Assembly (NCBI GenBank): GCA_002338895.1
Contig: DDJH01000009.1
Span: forward strand, 6,186 to 14,181
Direction: 5' to 3'
Length of the DNA: 7,996 nt
From: Lentisphaeria bacterium UBA1829
GTDB taxonomy: Bacteria > Verrucomicrobiota > Lentisphaeria > Victivallales > UBA1829
The notes below the pieces were generated by a model. The model had not been told where the DNA came from and searched no databases. It saw only the letters and a program-made list of their open reading frames with translations. The position numbers and the translations under genes are program-made. Shown here one piece after another: positions 6,882-7,996 of this stretch (positions are counted from its first letter, which is position 1; each line of letters opens with the position of its first letter).

Positions 6882-6912
6882 TTCCCGAAAACAGATACAG
6901 AAAGGAGTCCCG

Positions 6913-7815
6913 ATGCGATTTTTTCCCCTTCTTCTTCTTGCTCTTCTGCTCACCGGATGCCGGACCGAAGACAGAAAACTGGCGGAGTCATGGAGCGATG
7001 AACTGTATTTCCAGGGGAAAAACACCCCTGCGGAATTTGCAACCGACAAAATCCGCCATCCCTGGACTCGCGATGCCATCGCGGTCCTGCGCGGGGAAAA
7101 ATGCGGCTCCCGTCCGGCCGCGCGCCACTGGCTCCGGATTCTCTCCGGCCTGATCGCGGCAGGCCAGAAATGGAACGAGCCGACCGTCACAATAACAATC
7201 CCGCAGACCGATCTGCCTGTGGTCATCGACGGAATTCCGTCGGAAGAGGCCTGGCAGTCCGCCCATGTCTGGAACGGCGACTACCGCACGTTCGTCAATG
7301 AGCCCCGCGCGTTTCAACTGCATCGACGGGACACAGGCTCCCGCTGGATGGTGATGCGGGACTCCTCCCATCTCTATTTTTCCGGCACATTTCGCGATCA
7401 GGATCTTGTGATCCATCCGAAAAAACTTTTCCGCGGCGACGGTTTTGAACTCTTTCTCCTTCCGGAACCGGCTCTGCGCAGTTACTGGGAGCTGATCGTC
7501 GCCCCCGACGGCAGTTCCTATTCCGGCTGGAACATGAAAAACCATACCGGCGATCCGGTCACCGTTCCCGGAATTCTTCCGAAGCACACCCGCTTTGCCG
7601 CCTTTCGGGGACCGGACAACTTCAGTGTGGAAATCGCCTTTCCGCTCGCGGGTCTTCCTTCGCTCTCCGGGAAAACGGAACGGATCCGCTTCATGCTGTT
7701 TCGAACCAACAACATTCCCGAAACGCAAAACGCCCTCTGTTACGACACTCCGGTCCCCTTCCTCTACGACGGACATAATCTGAACGGCTACATCACGGGC
7801 CTGCTCTCTCCCTGA
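6913..7815 (+). CDS. Lipoprotein with CBM9/DOMON-like carbohydrate-binding domain
   Basis: This 300-residue protein starts with a lipoprotein signal peptide: Arg2, a run of Leu residues (6-13) and a lipobox LTGC with the lipidated Cys at 16. It is therefore probably anchored to a membrane facing the periplasm or the cell surface. Residues 17-95 are a linker or small helical region of unknown role. From about 100 to 298 the sequence resembles the CBM9/DOMON-like beta-sandwich fold: VVIDGIPSEEAW (103-114), SHLYFSGTFRD (152-162), FRGDGFELFL (173-182), YWELIVAPDG (191-200) and FSVEIAFPLAGL (237-248). Such domains usually bind glycans or act as accessory modules. No catalytic domain is present, so a sugar-capture role is inferred. 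ATG 6913 has an AAAGGAG Shine-Dalgarno (6901-6907) 5 nt upstream. No terminator hairpin follows. Confidence 0.88.
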   Translation: MRFFPLLLLALLLTGCRTEDRKLAESWSDELYFQGKNTPAEFATDKIRHPWTRDAIAVLRGEKCGSRPAARHWLRILSGLIAAGQKWNEPTVTITIPQTDLPVVIDGIPSEEAWQSAHVWNGDYRTFVNEPRAFQLHRRDTGSRWMVMRDSSHLYFSGTFRDQDLVIHPKKLFRGDGFELFLLPEPALRSYWELIVAPDGSSYSGWNMKNHTGDPVTVPGILPKHTRFAAFRGPDNFSVEIAFPLAGLPSLSGKTERIRFMLFRTNNIPETQNALCYDTPVPFLYDGHNLNGYITGLLSP

Positions 7816-7848
7816 AAAACAAAGAAAAAAGAAAAAAAGAGAAAAAAG
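7815..7848 (+). promoter_or_regulatory. Purine A-tract upstream of the GntR promoter
   Basis: From the lipoprotein stop codon to 7848 the + strand is purine-only except for one C. It holds runs of five, three, six, seven, one and six A residues. It ends four bases before the -35 element, where an UP element or intrinsically bent DNA would sit. Both functions are inferred from composition and position. Confidence 0.4.
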
Positions 7849-7852
7849 CATC

Positions 7853-7881
7853 TTGCTCTTTCAGGATACCTAACGTATACT
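7853..7881 (+). promoter_or_regulatory. Promoter with ATAC-N5-GTAT operator, upstream of the GntR gene
   Basis: TTGCTC (7853-7858), a 17-bp spacer and TATACT (7876-7881) make a good sigma-70 promoter. The repeat ATAC-CTAAC-GTAT (7866-7878) is the same element seen at 6865-6879, with one arm base changed, and a second small palindrome, GTATAC (7875-7880), overlaps -10. The arrangement fits negative autoregulation by the downstream GntR protein. Confidence 0.7.
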
Positions 7882-7920
7882 AATAAAGTACCAAGCAGAG
7901 AACAGGAGCCATGGACAGAG

Positions 7921-7996
7921 ATGCAGAGGAAAGGTCAGAAACGCGATCAGCTTTACGAGGATCTGAAAACCTCGATCATCGGCGGGAAATATCCGC
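7921..7996 (+). CDS. GntR-family transcriptional regulator, 5' end only
   Basis: Twenty-five codons are visible before the window ends. The segment KRDQLYEDLKTSIIGGKYP has the opening of a GntR winged-helix domain: the Tyr-x-x-Leu helix, then Ile-x-x-Gly-x-Tyr-Pro, after which the DNA-recognition helices would follow. The effector domain is not visible, so the subfamily (FadR, HutC, or the AraR type with a LacI-like sensor) cannot be told. The start is ATG 7921; no in-frame start lies upstream. The Shine-Dalgarno AGGAG (7904-7908) is 12 nt away, which is longer than usual. It sits only 2 nt before an out-of-frame ATG at 7911, which does not encode a GntR-like sequence. It probably controls its own promoter and the lipoprotein gene. 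Confidence 0.8.
   Translation, partial: MQRKGQKRDQLYEDLKTSIIGGKYP

Noticed and set aside
6780..7226. Leftward frame upstream of the hydrolase remnant, considered as its frameshifted N-terminal half
   Set aside because: Its translation has no barrel strands or Asn-Glu motif and is simply antisense to the lipoprotein gene and its promoter.

Overview
The window looks like a carbohydrate-foraging locus from the Lentisphaerota, possibly a Victivallis-like member. This is an inference. It rests on a short pseudopilin with the H-X9-DG signature (abundant in Lentisphaerota, Planctomycetota and Verrucomicrobiota), the dense mix of AraC, IclR and GntR regulators with glycoside hydrolases, and the moderately GC-rich composition. 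No RNA gene, CRISPR array, insertion sequence or integrase is visible.

Left block (1-2017): a leftward unit encodes an H-X9-DG pseudopilin (991-236) followed 61 bp later by the 5' end of a secreted protein that runs off the window (174-1). An AraC-family regulator with a cupin-like sensor region (1094-2017) is divergent. The shared 102-bp region holds a textbook sigma-70 promoter for the pseudopilin, with a perfect palindrome between and overlapping its elements.

Middle block (2107-5677): an IclR-family regulator (2169-2924) has its own promoter and a perfect Shine-Dalgarno sequence. It is followed by a GH38-like alpha-mannosidase (3021-5609) with no signal peptide. No promoter is evident between them, so they probably form a regulator-enzyme operon. 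It ends at a strong 13-bp hairpin shared with the convergent gene on the right.

Right block (5678-7996): a leftward glycoside hydrolase remnant (6823-5678) keeps the second half of a TIM barrel and a C-terminal domain. It has lost the first half, has no ATG start, and stops beside the promoter of the next gene, so it is read as a 5'-truncated pseudogene. Then come a lipoprotein with a CBM9/DOMON-like domain (6913-7815) and the start of a GntR-family regulator (7921 onward). These two genes have nearly the same promoter, each with a GATACCT-type inverted repeat between -35 and -10, so they are probably controlled by one regulator, perhaps the GntR protein itself.

Together the genes suggest surface capture (pseudopilin, lipoprotein, secreted protein), intracellular cleavage of mannosides (GH38), and three local regulators sensing different sugars. 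The most notable observations are the duplicated promoter-operator, the truncated hydrolase beside it, and the palindromes set into the AraC/pseudopilin and IclR promoters.
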